Source: Acidobacteriota bacterium
GTDB lineage: Bacteria > Acidobacteriota > Terriglobia > UBA7540
Direction of reading: 5' to 3'
Assembly (NCBI GenBank): GCA_021789565.1
Contig: JAJYJL010000084.1
Location: forward strand, 1 to 12,807
Length of the DNA: 12,807 nucleotides
Both the position numbers and the translations under genes were made by a program. A model generated the notes under the pieces. That model saw nothing but the letters and a program-made list of their open reading frames with translations, was not told the origin of the DNA and ran no database searches. Each line of letters begins with the position of its first letter. Position 1 is the stretch's first letter. Positions 6,507-12,601 of this stretch are shown piece after piece.

Positions 6507-7109
6507 ATGCGGCGGGCTTGGGGATTTTTTACCTTACTTTTGCTCATTGGGTCCGGCGTTTCTCCGGCGCCGGCGCATCAGTCTGCGGAGCCTGTGCGGC
6601 CATGGTGGATTGGGGGCGAACTCGGCGCAGGAGATCTGAAGCTTTCTTCCGACCAGTCGCCGGGGGACCGCAACACAACTTTTGCTTTGGGTTTTGTGGG
6701 CGGGCACACGCTGGGCAGCCGGGCCCGCCTCGGCGTGGAAGTCAACGGATGGCTTCTGCAGGCGTTTGACCTCAGCAATCCCGCGGTCGGGGAAAGCGTG
6801 ACCAACGTGATGGGAATAGCGGACGTGTTCCCCGTCGCCAAGGTCCCCTTTTTCTTCAGAGGCGGCGCGGGCGGAGCATTCTATACCAACGATCGCCCCG
6901 AAGGTTTCAACGGGAGCGGATGGGCATGGACTGCCGGCGGCGGATATGATATCCCCGTGTGGAAGGAACTGGCGGTGGCTCCCATGGTGGCATGGTCGGC
7001 CGGGCGCTTTGGCGACGTTCGAAATCCCCTGACCACGGAAACCGGGCGGCGGTTCTCGGTGGTGGAATTTAAGCTGGACATCCTGTGGCACTTTGGAAGG
7101 CCGCAATAG
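6507..7109 (+). CDS. Small outer-membrane beta-barrel protein
   Basis: A 200-residue protein with a very good start: GGAGGAGG four nt before the ATG. Residues 1-~24 form a Sec signal peptide (MRRAW, hydrophobic FFTLLLLIGSGV, cleavage near APAHQ). The rest alternates polar and hydrophobic residues in strands rich in Gly and aromatics: WWIGGELGAGDLKL, TFALGFVGGHTLG, ARLGVEVNGWLLQA, VPFFFRGGAGGAFYT, GWAWTAGGGYDIPV, LAVAPMVAWSAGRFG and a final VVEFKLDILWHF ending close to the C-terminus. This is the pattern of OmpA/OmpW-like eight-stranded barrels. Length and topology fit an outer-membrane structural or adhesion-type protein. No ligand can be inferred. It stands alone: the next gene is on the other strand, and the hairpin at 7356-7376 could end its transcript. 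Confidence 0.8.
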   Translation: MRRAWGFFTLLLLIGSGVSPAPAHQSAEPVRPWWIGGELGAGDLKLSSDQSPGDRNTTFALGFVGGHTLGSRARLGVEVNGWLLQAFDLSNPAVGESVTNVMGIADVFPVAKVPFFFRGGAGGAFYTNDRPEGFNGSGWAWTAGGGYDIPVWKELAVAPMVAWSAGRFGDVRNPLTTETGRRFSVVEFKLDILWHFGRPQ

Positions 7110-7355
7110 GCGGGAACAAAATGCAGAGCCGCCGGCTGGCAGATGCTCGTCGTGTAGTATCTGCGTTCTCGCGGGGCGAGATTCCCTTCTAGATTTCATC
7201 TCGGCTGGTTTGGATTGACCCAATGCCGGGCGGGTGCGTGCGGAAGCAATCCGCAGAGCGATCGCGCGCGGAGGGACAAAGCAGCGCTATCAGGCAATCG
7301 CCCAATCACTCAATTCTTCAAACTGCCCCCTCACCCGCCCCGGCCCTGCGGGGTA

Positions 7356-7383
7356 CCCTCTCCCCAAGGGAGAGGGCTTTCAT
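7356..7383 (+). terminator. Hairpin with T-rich tail, candidate terminator
   Basis: CCCTCTCCC (7356-7364), loop CAA, GGGAGAGGG (7368-7376), followed by CTTTCATTCTTT. This can terminate transcription from the beta-barrel gene on the plus strand, though it lies ~250 bp past its stop. It is immediately preceded by a second hairpin, CCCCG-GCCCTG-CGGGG (7338-7353). The pair resembles the CCCTCACCC...CCCTCTCCC...GGGAGAGGG element scattered between genes in many bacteria, so it may be a repeat rather than a dedicated terminator. Confidence 0.5.
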
Positions 7384-7429
7384 TCTTTGGGAGGGCGCCG
7401 ATTGCGGCGCGGATGAATCCGTGCCCTCT

Positions 7430-7474
7430 CACGGGTGGCGCATCATACGTTCCGCAGTTTGGAACGTATGCGCG
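7430..7474 (+). repeat. Dispersed hairpin repeat B, copy 1
   Basis: CACGGGTGG, then the perfect inverted repeat CATACGTTCC (7444-7453), 7-nt loop, GGAACGTATG (7461-7470), then CGCG. The matching copy, in opposite orientation, is at 9485-9530. This one begins 9 bp downstream of the reductase stop (7483, minus strand), where it would form a 3' hairpin on that message, but no T-run follows. Confidence 0.75.
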
Positions 7475-7482
7475 ACCTGCTG

Positions 7483-8037
7483 TCACTGTTTCAAGTAACG
7501 AAGCGCCACACATCCTGATTCAAAAATCTTTGACTCAACAAGTTTTAACTTTAATCTCTCCGGCAGGCTCGCACCTTCCAGCAGCCGTCTCCCTTCTCCC
7601 GCAACGATGGGGTTAACGACAAAACGAAATTCATCCACCAGGCCAAGCTCGATAAGTTGTGAAGAAACGCTGACACCACCGACGACGATATTTTTGCCTT
7701 GCTCTTGTTTCAATATAAGGATTTCGTCTTGAGGCTTCGCGCGAACAATTCTCGTATTGTTTCCTTCAACGCCCTCTAATGATTGTGAAAAAACAATTTT
7801 GTTGATGGAAACAAATGCTTCGGCAAATTCCTTGGTTGCCTTCGTCTCCCCGGCAGGATCCTTTGCGATATCGGGCCAATAAGGAAGCATCAGTTCATAG
7901 GTTTTGCGCCCAAAGACCTGCAGGTCAACGTCTCGCATGAGGTCCGTAAAGTATTCCAGCGTTTCATCCGCAATCCCTTTGTCGTGGTCGCAGCAGCCAT
8001 CCAGGGTGATATTGATTGCAAATATTAATTTTCTCAT
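7483..8037 (-). CDS. Dihydrofolate reductase/RibD C-terminal-like family protein
   Basis: A 184-residue protein of the DHFR-like RibD_C superfamily (YyaP/YwjB-type). The start at 8037 is chosen because GGGAGAGG ends 4 nt before it; an upstream in-frame ATG at 8067 has no comparable site and would add ten unrelated residues. Landmarks: MRKLIFAINITLDGCCDH (first strand and the T-L-D-G turn, 1-18), VFGRKTYELMLPYW (~41-54), NKIVFSQSLEGVEGNNTRIV, and the C-terminal block GKNIVVGGVSVSSQLIELGLVDEFRF...PIVAGEGRRLLEG, which holds the NADPH-binding G-G motif. True folate reductase activity is unlikely; such proteins are NAD(P)H-dependent reductases of mostly unknown substrate, often acquired as single genes. 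Its AT-richer sequence than the left-hand cluster fits an accessory gene. Confidence 0.87.
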   Translation of the reverse strand: MRKLIFAINITLDGCCDHDKGIADETLEYFTDLMRDVDLQVFGRKTYELMLPYWPDIAKDPAGETKATKEFAEAFVSINKIVFSQSLEGVEGNNTRIVRAKPQDEILILKQEQGKNIVVGGVSVSSQLIELGLVDEFRFVVNPIVAGEGRRLLEGASLPERLKLKLVESKIFESGCVALRYLKQ

Positions 8038-8421
8038 TGGCCTCTCCCGCCCCCTTCTATCGACCATTGCTGATGACAGTGTAAACCGGAATTCCCTTTT
8101 TTGGGCGGCCGGCGTTTCATGACGAGTGGCACGGGATTTCCTGGCTTAACCATTAGAACGTGATCGCCGCTGGACATGCTTCCAGTGTGGGCGTATTATT
8201 CCGGCATTGTCTCTGGCTTTGCGCAGGGAAGAAGATAGTGTTCTGCCCATGTTGTGGTAAGCAAGTGAGCATTTGTGATGCTTTCTACCGCTTTTGCGGC
8301 CATTCATTTTCAAGCAATGGGCCCCGTGTTTAGCGTCCAGAAGGCTTACCGCAAATTCTTTGGAAAGAGTAGGGATTCTGGTGACATACGTAAATAGCAA
8401 ACGATTCTATCAGGCTAGCTT
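8038..8421. other. Divergent intergenic region
   Basis: About 380 bp between the divergent reductase and deoxyribosyltransferase-like genes. It must hold both promoters, but I could not pick convincing -35/-10 pairs. Its centre carries the zinc-ribbon-like frame at 8238-8333. A minus-strand open frame (8400-8146) reads opposite that relic and is rejected. Confidence 0.55.
8238..8333 (+). pseudogene. Zinc-ribbon remnant or very short zinc-ribbon ORF
   Basis: Reading from the GTG at 8238 gives 31 residues beginning VFCPCCGKQVSICDAF and then YRFCGHSF, stopping at TAG 8331-8333. This lines up residue for residue with the common double-CxxC zinc ribbon (CPxCGK...FCxxCGHSF), except that the third Cys is Tyr, a one-base change (TGC to TAC). 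A GGGAAGAAG stretch lies just before the GTG. The frame is open upstream to a TAG near 8155 but without an obvious ATG. Zinc ribbons of this type normally head longer proteins, so I favour a decayed 5' fragment. A real 31-residue peptide is possible but less likely. Confidence 0.4.
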
Positions 8422-9318
8422 ATGCAAACATGTTTTGTGATCATGCCGATTTCCACCCCTGAAACTTTGGTCCAAGCCTATGACAAGGATGCTGACCATT
8501 TTTCGCACGTGCTTGACCATCTGTTTATCCCCGCGATTGAAAGGGCGGCCTTTTCGGCGATACCACCTAAAGTGCAAGGCGCCGATGTAATTCATGCGGA
8601 TATCATTAAGAACTTGGAGACCGCCGATCTCGTGCTTTGTGACATCTCGAGCTTCAACCCAAACGTGTTTTTTGAATTGGGTTGCCGGACAGCTTTGAAC
8701 AAGCCGGTGTGCTATGTGATGGATGACCTTACTCGTAAAATTCCTTTCGATACCGGAATTATTAATCACCACACGTATAGCCACTTGCTTGCTCCATGGA
8801 ATCTCGACGGTGAGATTGAGCGTCTATCGGCGCACATTACTGCGAGTGCGGAAGGGAGTCGCGGAAAGAACATGCTGTGGCAATATTTTGGCTTACAGTC
8901 CTCTGCACATGCCCCGGAGATAAAAGGTGAGGGTGAGGGCCAACTTGCCTACCTCATTATGCAAGTTGAGGCGATAAGGAACCGCCTGGACGAGCCACAA
9001 CCGGTTACATATGTCCCCGTCGGAACTCAGTATACGCAGGGTTATGGGGCATTCCCGAACGTGGCGGCATTTGACTACACCCAATTTCTCAAGCCAGATT
9101 GGGATGGGGTGATCGCAGCAGCGGAGAACGACCTACTGCAAATCGGTAAGCTACGAAAGGAAGGCGAATGGCCACCCTCGATCAGCGACGTCAAGTCGAT
9201 CATTGAAAACCACCTTAAATCATTAAGTGAACTCATCGAGGCTGAACCGACCAGCAAGCGAGCGGGAAGGGCTCTTGACCTACAGTCAAGGTACAGTGCG
9301 CTTCTTTTAGGCAAGTAG
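8422..9318 (+). CDS. Nucleoside 2-deoxyribosyltransferase-like / TIR-like domain protein
   Basis: A 298-residue soluble protein. Residues 1-~140 have the nucleoside deoxyribosyltransferase-like Rossmannoid fold related to TIR and SLOG domains: CFVIMPIS (4-11), a substrate-loop helix containing FIPAIERA (35-42), DVIHADIIKNLETADLVLCDIS (55-76), and NPNVFFELGCRTALNKPV (79-96). E85 in FELG matches the catalytic Glu of deoxyribosyltransferases and D74 precedes it. Residues ~146-193 are helical, ~194-222 are a Tyr/Gly/Pro-rich linker, and ~224-298 are a helical tail that I do not recognise. The fold can act on nucleosides, nucleotides or NAD-like molecules; in conflict systems it is used as an effector or nucleotide sensor. 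The ATG at 8422 is the first Met, with only a weak AGG upstream. Function is inferred from fold alone. Confidence 0.8.
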   Translation: MQTCFVIMPISTPETLVQAYDKDADHFSHVLDHLFIPAIERAAFSAIPPKVQGADVIHADIIKNLETADLVLCDISSFNPNVFFELGCRTALNKPVCYVMDDLTRKIPFDTGIINHHTYSHLLAPWNLDGEIERLSAHITASAEGSRGKNMLWQYFGLQSSAHAPEIKGEGEGQLAYLIMQVEAIRNRLDEPQPVTYVPVGTQYTQGYGAFPNVAAFDYTQFLKPDWDGVIAAAENDLLQIGKLRKEGEWPPSISDVKSIIENHLKSLSELIEAEPTSKRAGRALDLQSRYSALLLGK

Positions 9319-9441
9319 CACTTCACGGAAACAGGCATGTATCTTTTCTCGAATCCGCAGATTCTATTCACTTTTGACGTGACGACTCCAACGGTCTGCT
9401 AGGCTGGGATAGAAGCCCGTGGGGGATGCGCCTTCATGTCA

Positions 9442-9462
9442 ACGCCGCGCCGTACGCGGCGT
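9442..9462. repeat. Perfect 8-bp inverted repeat
   Basis: ACGCCGCG (9442-9449), 5-nt loop, CGCGGCGT (9455-9462). It lies ~120 bp after the deoxyribosyltransferase-like gene and 22 bp before hairpin repeat B copy 2. There is no T-tract, so it is more likely a dispersed element than a terminator. Confidence 0.55.
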
Positions 9463-9484
9463 CCAAATGTTCAGCAGGAAAAAG

Positions 9485-9530
9485 CGCGCATACATTCCCA
9501 ACGGTGGAACGTATGCAGGACCCACCTGTG
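9485..9530 (-). repeat. Dispersed hairpin repeat B, copy 2 (inverted)
   Basis: Read on the minus strand this is CACAGGTGG, then GCATACGTTCC, 7-nt loop, GGAATGTATGC and CGCG. It matches the copy at 7430-7474 in order and loop length, with a few substitutions. On the plus strand the arms are 9488-9498 and 9506-9516, with one mismatched pair. The two copies face each other across ~2.0 kb that holds the reductase and deoxyribosyltransferase-like genes. Confidence 0.75.
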
Positions 9531-9616
9531 GCTGCGCATAGGCAAAAGGGATTCAGTAGTGCGCTCGCACTAGTTTTTCATCTGACTTTTCACTTGATCT
9601 TCCTCACTACACCTTG

Positions 9617-9645
9617 TTGACATTCGGGTGTCTTACCAACACAAT
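9617..9645 (+). promoter_or_regulatory. Sigma-70-like promoter for the DUF4145-like gene
   Basis: TTGACA (9617-9622), a perfect -35, is followed after exactly 17 bp by CACAAT (9640-9645), which matches four of six -10 bases. Transcription would start near 9652, leaving a very short leader that contains the ribosome site at about 9651-9659 before the ATG at 9665. Confidence 0.55.
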
Positions 9646-9664
9646 TGCGTGGAGGAAAGCTTCT

Positions 9665-10360
9665 ATGAGATTGCAGGCGAGTTTCAAATCAGGAAATATT
9701 CAGGTTGAGATTAATAGGAAACCTGACCGTTGCCCGGTTTGTCTTCATGGGATCGAGCCAGTGGACTCTGCTACGCCGTGGGTCCGCCCAAACGAACGGC
9801 TGGAAGTGGTGTTCAGGTGTCCCAAACAGACGTGTGAATCATACTTCATCGCTCGATATTTGCCCGATCCTAACGTGAGGGCTCAGACGCCCAACTATGT
9901 TTTTTCCGAAGCCGTTCCTCTGACCGTAAAAACATCTGAGGGCAGCGAGACCATCCGGAAGATATCCCCTGATTTTGTAGCAGTGTATCGAGAAGCAGAA
10001 GAGGCCGAGTTCCGAAATTTGAAATTGGTATGTGGTCCTGGATACCGGAAGGCATTGGAATTCTTAATCAAGGACTACGTTATCAAATTGAATCCTGAAA
10101 GAGCTGAGGAGATAAAGAAGCAATACTTGGGTACCTGCATCTCGACTTTTGTCAAAAACGATATGGTGAAACAGGTTGCAGCGCGTGCCGTTTGGCTGGG
10201 TAATGACGAAACGCACTACCTGCGAAAGTGGGAAGAGAAAGATTTGACGGACCTTAAGAATCTGATCAAGTTAACGGGGCACTGGATTGAGATGGAGCAA
10301 TTGACGGAGGAAACGCTGAATGACATGCCCGATGGAAAGAGAGCTAATAATGGCGGATGA
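9665..10360 (+). CDS. Zinc-ribbon plus DUF4145-like (HEPN-related) protein
   Basis: A 231-residue cytoplasmic protein. The ATG at 9665 is chosen because GGAGGAAAG precedes it; an in-frame upstream ATG (9614) overlaps the promoter. Residues ~20-62 form a zinc-binding unit, CPVC (C23, C26) paired with CPKQTC (C52, C57), within RPNERLEVVFRC. Residues ~124-215 resemble the DUF4145 helical domain: GPGYRKALEFLIKDYVIK (124-141), then AARAVWLGNDETHYLRKW (172-189) and DLTDLKNLIKL. The GN-x-x-x-H motif (H184) after a helix pair is typical of that family, which is regarded as HEPN-related and is often found near restriction and other defence genes. The canonical HEPN nuclease motif R-x4-6-H is not obvious, so nuclease activity is doubtful. 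Lower GC than the left-hand cluster suggests an acquired gene. Confidence 0.75.
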   Translation: MRLQASFKSGNIQVEINRKPDRCPVCLHGIEPVDSATPWVRPNERLEVVFRCPKQTCESYFIARYLPDPNVRAQTPNYVFSEAVPLTVKTSEGSETIRKISPDFVAVYREAEEAEFRNLKLVCGPGYRKALEFLIKDYVIKLNPERAEEIKKQYLGTCISTFVKNDMVKQVAARAVWLGNDETHYLRKWEEKDLTDLKNLIKLTGHWIEMEQLTEETLNDMPDGKRANNGG

Positions 10361-10569
10361 CGCATACGTCGCGTTCTTTGCGATGTGTGCGATTCCAAGC
10401 TGTAGAATAAGACCAGGCCTCACGGGCAACCCTCCTTAAGCTCCCCTTCACGCCCATGTCATCACGGCGTAACATCGTTGCTGCATTCTGGCGGTTTTAG
10501 TTCGGAATTTTGCGGCGACGCGGTGATATCATCGTCTGCCGCGTTTATCACTAAGGTGGGACAGACGTT

Positions 10570-10631
10570 GTAGCGGCGAGTTTACCTCGCCATGCACCAG
10601 ATGGTACGGGGCCTTGCCATGGTCCTGCGCC
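10570..10631 (+). repeat. 62-bp imperfect direct repeat C, copy 1
   Basis: It begins GTAGCGGCGAGTTTAC and ends GCCATGGTCCTGCGCC. Aligned by eye with 10878-10939 it has the same length, five substitutions and no gaps. The start of the next copy is 308 bp downstream. Confidence 0.85.
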
Positions 10632-10787
10632 TGCCACCCTTGGAGAGGGCTTTGGTTTCCTGGGGGTGCCGCTGCGCTGCCAGGCTCCATGAGATCGCAG
10701 ATTGCAGATTTGAGATTTAAGAGCAAAACCCTGCCAGAGGCGTGAGGGGTGAAAGCTGAAAGCCGGCGTTGGGGCGAGAACCCGAAT

Positions 10788-10831
10788 GCAGGGCTAAAGA
10801 CCTGCCCCCGCTAAAATTAATGTCAGCACCC
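10788..10831 (+). repeat. Dispersed hairpin repeat A, copy 2
   Basis: GCAGGGCT-AA-AGACCTGC (one mismatched pair compared with copy 1), a short C-run, then CTAAAATTAATGTCAGCACCC. It matches the element at 6298-6340, including the non-palindromic TAAAATTAATGTCAG tail. Confidence 0.75.
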
Positions 10832-10877
10832 TTGCGCGAAACAGCCCCCGAAAGGGCGGAAGGATTTAGCCCCCGCC

Positions 10878-10985
10878 GTAGCGGCGAGTTTACTTCGCCC
10901 TGTACCGGATGGTATGGGGCCTTGCCATGGTCCTGCGCCGGTGGCGGCCACCGACTTCGTCGGGGTAAACTCCAGCGGCCGCTAC
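10878..10985 (+). repeat. Direct repeat C, copy 2, inside a larger folded element
   Basis: The first 62 bp (10878-10939) match 10570-10631. The element continues with two small perfect hairpins, GGTGGC-G-GCCACC (10939-10951 or so) and CCGAC-TTC-GTCGG, and closes with GTAAACTCCAGCGGCCGCTAC (ending near 10985). Reverse-complemented, that closing part reads GTAGCGGC...GGAGTTTAC and mirrors the beginning. The whole is therefore an imperfect ~108-bp inverted structure with internal stems. Confidence 0.65.
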
Positions 10986-11062
10986 AAGAAGCCGCTCCGC
11001 CTTTCAATCACCCCATCGCAATTCACTCAATCATTCAATTCAGCCGCCACCACCCCTGCGCT

Positions 11063-11110
11063 GGCGGGCATTTTGCGGCGGGCATTTTGGCGGGCAATGG
11101 CGGGCATTTT
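11063..11110 (+). repeat. Short tandem repeat GGCGGGCATTTT
   Basis: Four adjacent units: GGCGGGCATTTTGC (11063-11076), GGCGGGCATTTT (11077-11088), a shortened GGCGGGCAAT (11089-11098) and GGCGGGCATTTT (11099-11110), followed by a further degenerate GGCTTGCCTTTT. It ends ~50 bp before the start chosen for the GIDE-domain gene and may lie in its leader. Confidence 0.7.
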
Positions 11111-11162
11111 GGCTTGCCTTTTTGCCTGCTGCAAGCTACGATGGGGCGATTTTGCGCCTCTT

Positions 11163-11954
11163 ATGACGCCTATTTACGCAAACATTGACGTCTGGCTGGT
11201 GATCGGCTTTGTAGCGGGGCTGGTCCTGTTTTATCGTGGGTTACGCAATTTTCGCAGGGGTTTGATGGTGGCCGATACGCCGATCATTCCCATCCGCAGC
11301 GTGGCCATGGGCATCACACAGGTGCACGGACACGCAGGCGGCGACACGCCATTTCCGAGCCCCGTGAGAGGCCTGCCGTGCTACGCCTTTCGGGTGCAGA
11401 TTGAACGCTACGAAGGGCGCAACGGCTGGCAGCACTATCGCACGGACCAGAACGGCATGCGTTTCTACCTCAGCGACGATTCAGGCCGCATCCATGTGGA
11501 CCCGCTGAAAGCCGACTTTGACGTGCCGGTCAGCGGCCGCCGGGTGGTGGGCGATCCGCCGGTGAATTTCTCCCTGGCAAGTCTGCTGGGATGGGGCAGA
11601 TCGTTGGACACCTCCGATGTTTCGATGAGCGCCAAAACCGATGAAGAACTGCTGGAATACGCCGCCGCCAGCTACGACTACGCGAACTCCTACCGTTTTA
11701 CGGAGCGCTGCATCGAGCCCGACCAGGAATACGACGTGCTGGGAACCTGCGTTGAGAATCCCCGGCCCGAGGACGACAACGACAGAAATTTGATCACCAA
11801 AGGCGAGCATGACGGCACTTTTCTGATTTCTTCCAGGACGGCGGATGAATTGAAACAGGAGGCGGGCTGGCGCTCTACGGTGATCGTGATGGGCGGAGCG
11901 GCCCTTGCGGTTTTCTGCGCGGCGATTTTTATGGCCAGGCACGGCCTGCTGTAA
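11163..11954 (+). CDS. Membrane-anchored GIDE-domain protein
   Basis: A 263-residue protein. I start it at 11163 (MTPIYANIDVW) because the first transmembrane helix follows at once and the frame upstream runs through repeats and a tandem array. The ribosome site is weak, and an ATG at 11097 is an alternative. TM1 is ~9-27 (VWLVIGFVAGLVLFYRG). The GIDE domain (named for the mitochondrial E3 ligase MULAN/GIDE) follows: TPIIPIRSVAMGITQVHGHAG (39-59), SPVRGLPCYAFRVQIERY (66-83), WQHYRT (89-94), FYLSDDSGRIHVDP (101-114), YRFTERCIEPDQEYDVLGT (177-195). TM2 is ~239-257 and only a short tail remains. No RING finger is present, as expected for bacterial members, so ligase activity is not implied. The topology places the domain on one membrane face between two anchors. 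lemA follows 21 bp downstream, and such pairing is common. Confidence 0.85.
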   Translation: MTPIYANIDVWLVIGFVAGLVLFYRGLRNFRRGLMVADTPIIPIRSVAMGITQVHGHAGGDTPFPSPVRGLPCYAFRVQIERYEGRNGWQHYRTDQNGMRFYLSDDSGRIHVDPLKADFDVPVSGRRVVGDPPVNFSLASLLGWGRSLDTSDVSMSAKTDEELLEYAAASYDYANSYRFTERCIEPDQEYDVLGTCVENPRPEDDNDRNLITKGEHDGTFLISSRTADELKQEAGWRSTVIVMGGAALAVFCAAIFMARHGLL

Positions 11955-11975
11955 ATCCGGATCAGGAGGATGACC

Positions 11976-12542
11976 ATGGGACTGAGTATTCTGGTTTTGC
12001 TGGTTTTGCTGCTGGCGGTTGTTGCCTTCGTGGTCTACGCGGTCAGTATCTACAACAGCCTGGTGCGGCTGAAGAATGACATCGACAAAGCCTGGGCCAA
12101 CATCGACGTGCTGCTGAAGCAGCGGCACGACGAACTGCCCAAGCTGATCGACACCTGCAAGGGCTACATGCAGTATGAGCAGAAAACATTTCAACTGGTG
12201 ACCGAGGCCCGCAGCGCCTACCAGAAAGCCACCACCGCGCCGGAAAAGGCCCAGGCCGACAACATGATGACCGGGGCGCTGAAAACCCTGTTTGCGGTGG
12301 CCGAAAACTATCCGGAACTGAAGGCCAACAACGACTTTATGCAGTTGCAGGCGCGCATCTCGGAGATCGAGGAAAGGATCGCCGACCGGCGCGAGTTCCT
12401 GAACGACACCGTCAACACCTACAACATCCGCATCCAGCAGTTCCCCGACATGATTCTGGCCGGATTGATGAACCTGCAACAGCGGGAATTTTTCAAGGCC
12501 ACGGAAGAAGACCGGCAGGACGTCAAGGTGGATTTCAATTGA
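11976..12542 (+). CDS. lemA: LemA family membrane protein
   Basis: A 188-residue protein. The ATG at 11976 is chosen because AGGAGG ends 6 nt before it; the earlier in-frame ATG at 11970 directly abuts that site and cannot use it. Residues 3-24 form a single N-terminal transmembrane helix, with the rest expected outside the cytoplasm as a four-helix bundle. Family motifs are all present: YNSLVRLKNDIDKAWANIDVLLKQRHDELPKL near 25-56, KGYMQYE, YPELKANNDFMQLQARISEIEERIADRREFLNDTVNTYN, and FPDMILAG near the end. Length is standard. The biochemical role of LemA is unsettled; it occurs with GIDE-domain, TPM-domain or M48-peptidase partners in envelope-associated gene sets. Here it is translationally close to the GIDE gene, and no third partner follows. 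Confidence 0.95.
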   Translation: MGLSILVLLVLLLAVVAFVVYAVSIYNSLVRLKNDIDKAWANIDVLLKQRHDELPKLIDTCKGYMQYEQKTFQLVTEARSAYQKATTAPEKAQADNMMTGALKTLFAVAENYPELKANNDFMQLQARISEIEERIADRREFLNDTVNTYNIRIQQFPDMILAGLMNLQQREFFKATEEDRQDVKVDFN

Positions 12543-12580
12543 GACAGACTCCGGCTTCAGGCGGCGGCCAACCCCATGAA

Positions 12581-12601
12581 ATCCCCGGACCGGCCGGGGA
12601 T
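12581..12601 (+). terminator. Hairpin downstream of lemA
   Basis: ATCCCCGG (12581-12588), 5-nt loop, CCGGGGAT (12594-12601): a perfect 8-bp GC-rich stem 38 bp after the lemA stop. There is no T-run, so intrinsic termination is uncertain. A second small hairpin, CTGGCC-CTA-GGCCAG, lies at 12676-12690. Confidence 0.35.

Larger units (their letters stand above)
7110..7482. other. Intergenic region with hairpins between convergent genes
   Basis: About 370 bp between the beta-barrel stop and the reductase stop. It contains a CCCCG/CGGGG hairpin (7338-7353), a perfect 9-bp stem (7356-7376) and the hairpin repeat B copy (7430-7474). The open frames crossing it on both strands have repeat-derived, low-complexity translations and no ribosome sites; I call no gene. 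Confidence 0.6.
9319..9664. other. Intergenic region with two hairpins and a promoter
   Basis: About 346 bp between two co-directional genes. It contains hairpin 9442-9462, hairpin repeat B copy 2 (9485-9530) and the promoter at 9617-9645. An open frame at 9426-9620 runs straight through both hairpins and has no family resemblance; I do not call it. The promoter makes the downstream gene independently transcribed. Confidence 0.6.
10361..11162. other. Repeat-rich non-coding region upstream of the GIDE-lemA operon
   Basis: About 800 bp without a supported gene. In order it holds the first 62-bp direct-repeat copy (10570-10631), a low-complexity AGATT-rich stretch (about 10688-10720), hairpin repeat A copy 2 (10788-10831), the second 62-bp copy with hairpins (10878-10985), and a GGCGGGCATTTT tandem array (11063-11110). 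Open frames crossing it on both strands are built from these repeats. Confidence 0.65.

Noticed and set aside
6534..7223. 229-codon minus-strand frame
   Set aside because: It is antisense to the beta-barrel gene, which has a signal peptide and a strong ribosome site.
8146..8400. 84-codon minus-strand frame
   Set aside because: It is opposite the zinc-ribbon-like sequence, with a basic, family-less translation and no ribosome site.
6298..10985. CRISPR array made of the repeated elements
   Set aside because: Repeats differ in sequence, spacing is irregular (hundreds to thousands of bp) and no cas genes are present.
10914..11162. 83-codon N-terminal extension of the GIDE-domain protein
   Set aside because: The extension is translated from direct repeat C and the GGCGGGCATTTT array; the natural start is just before the first transmembrane helix.
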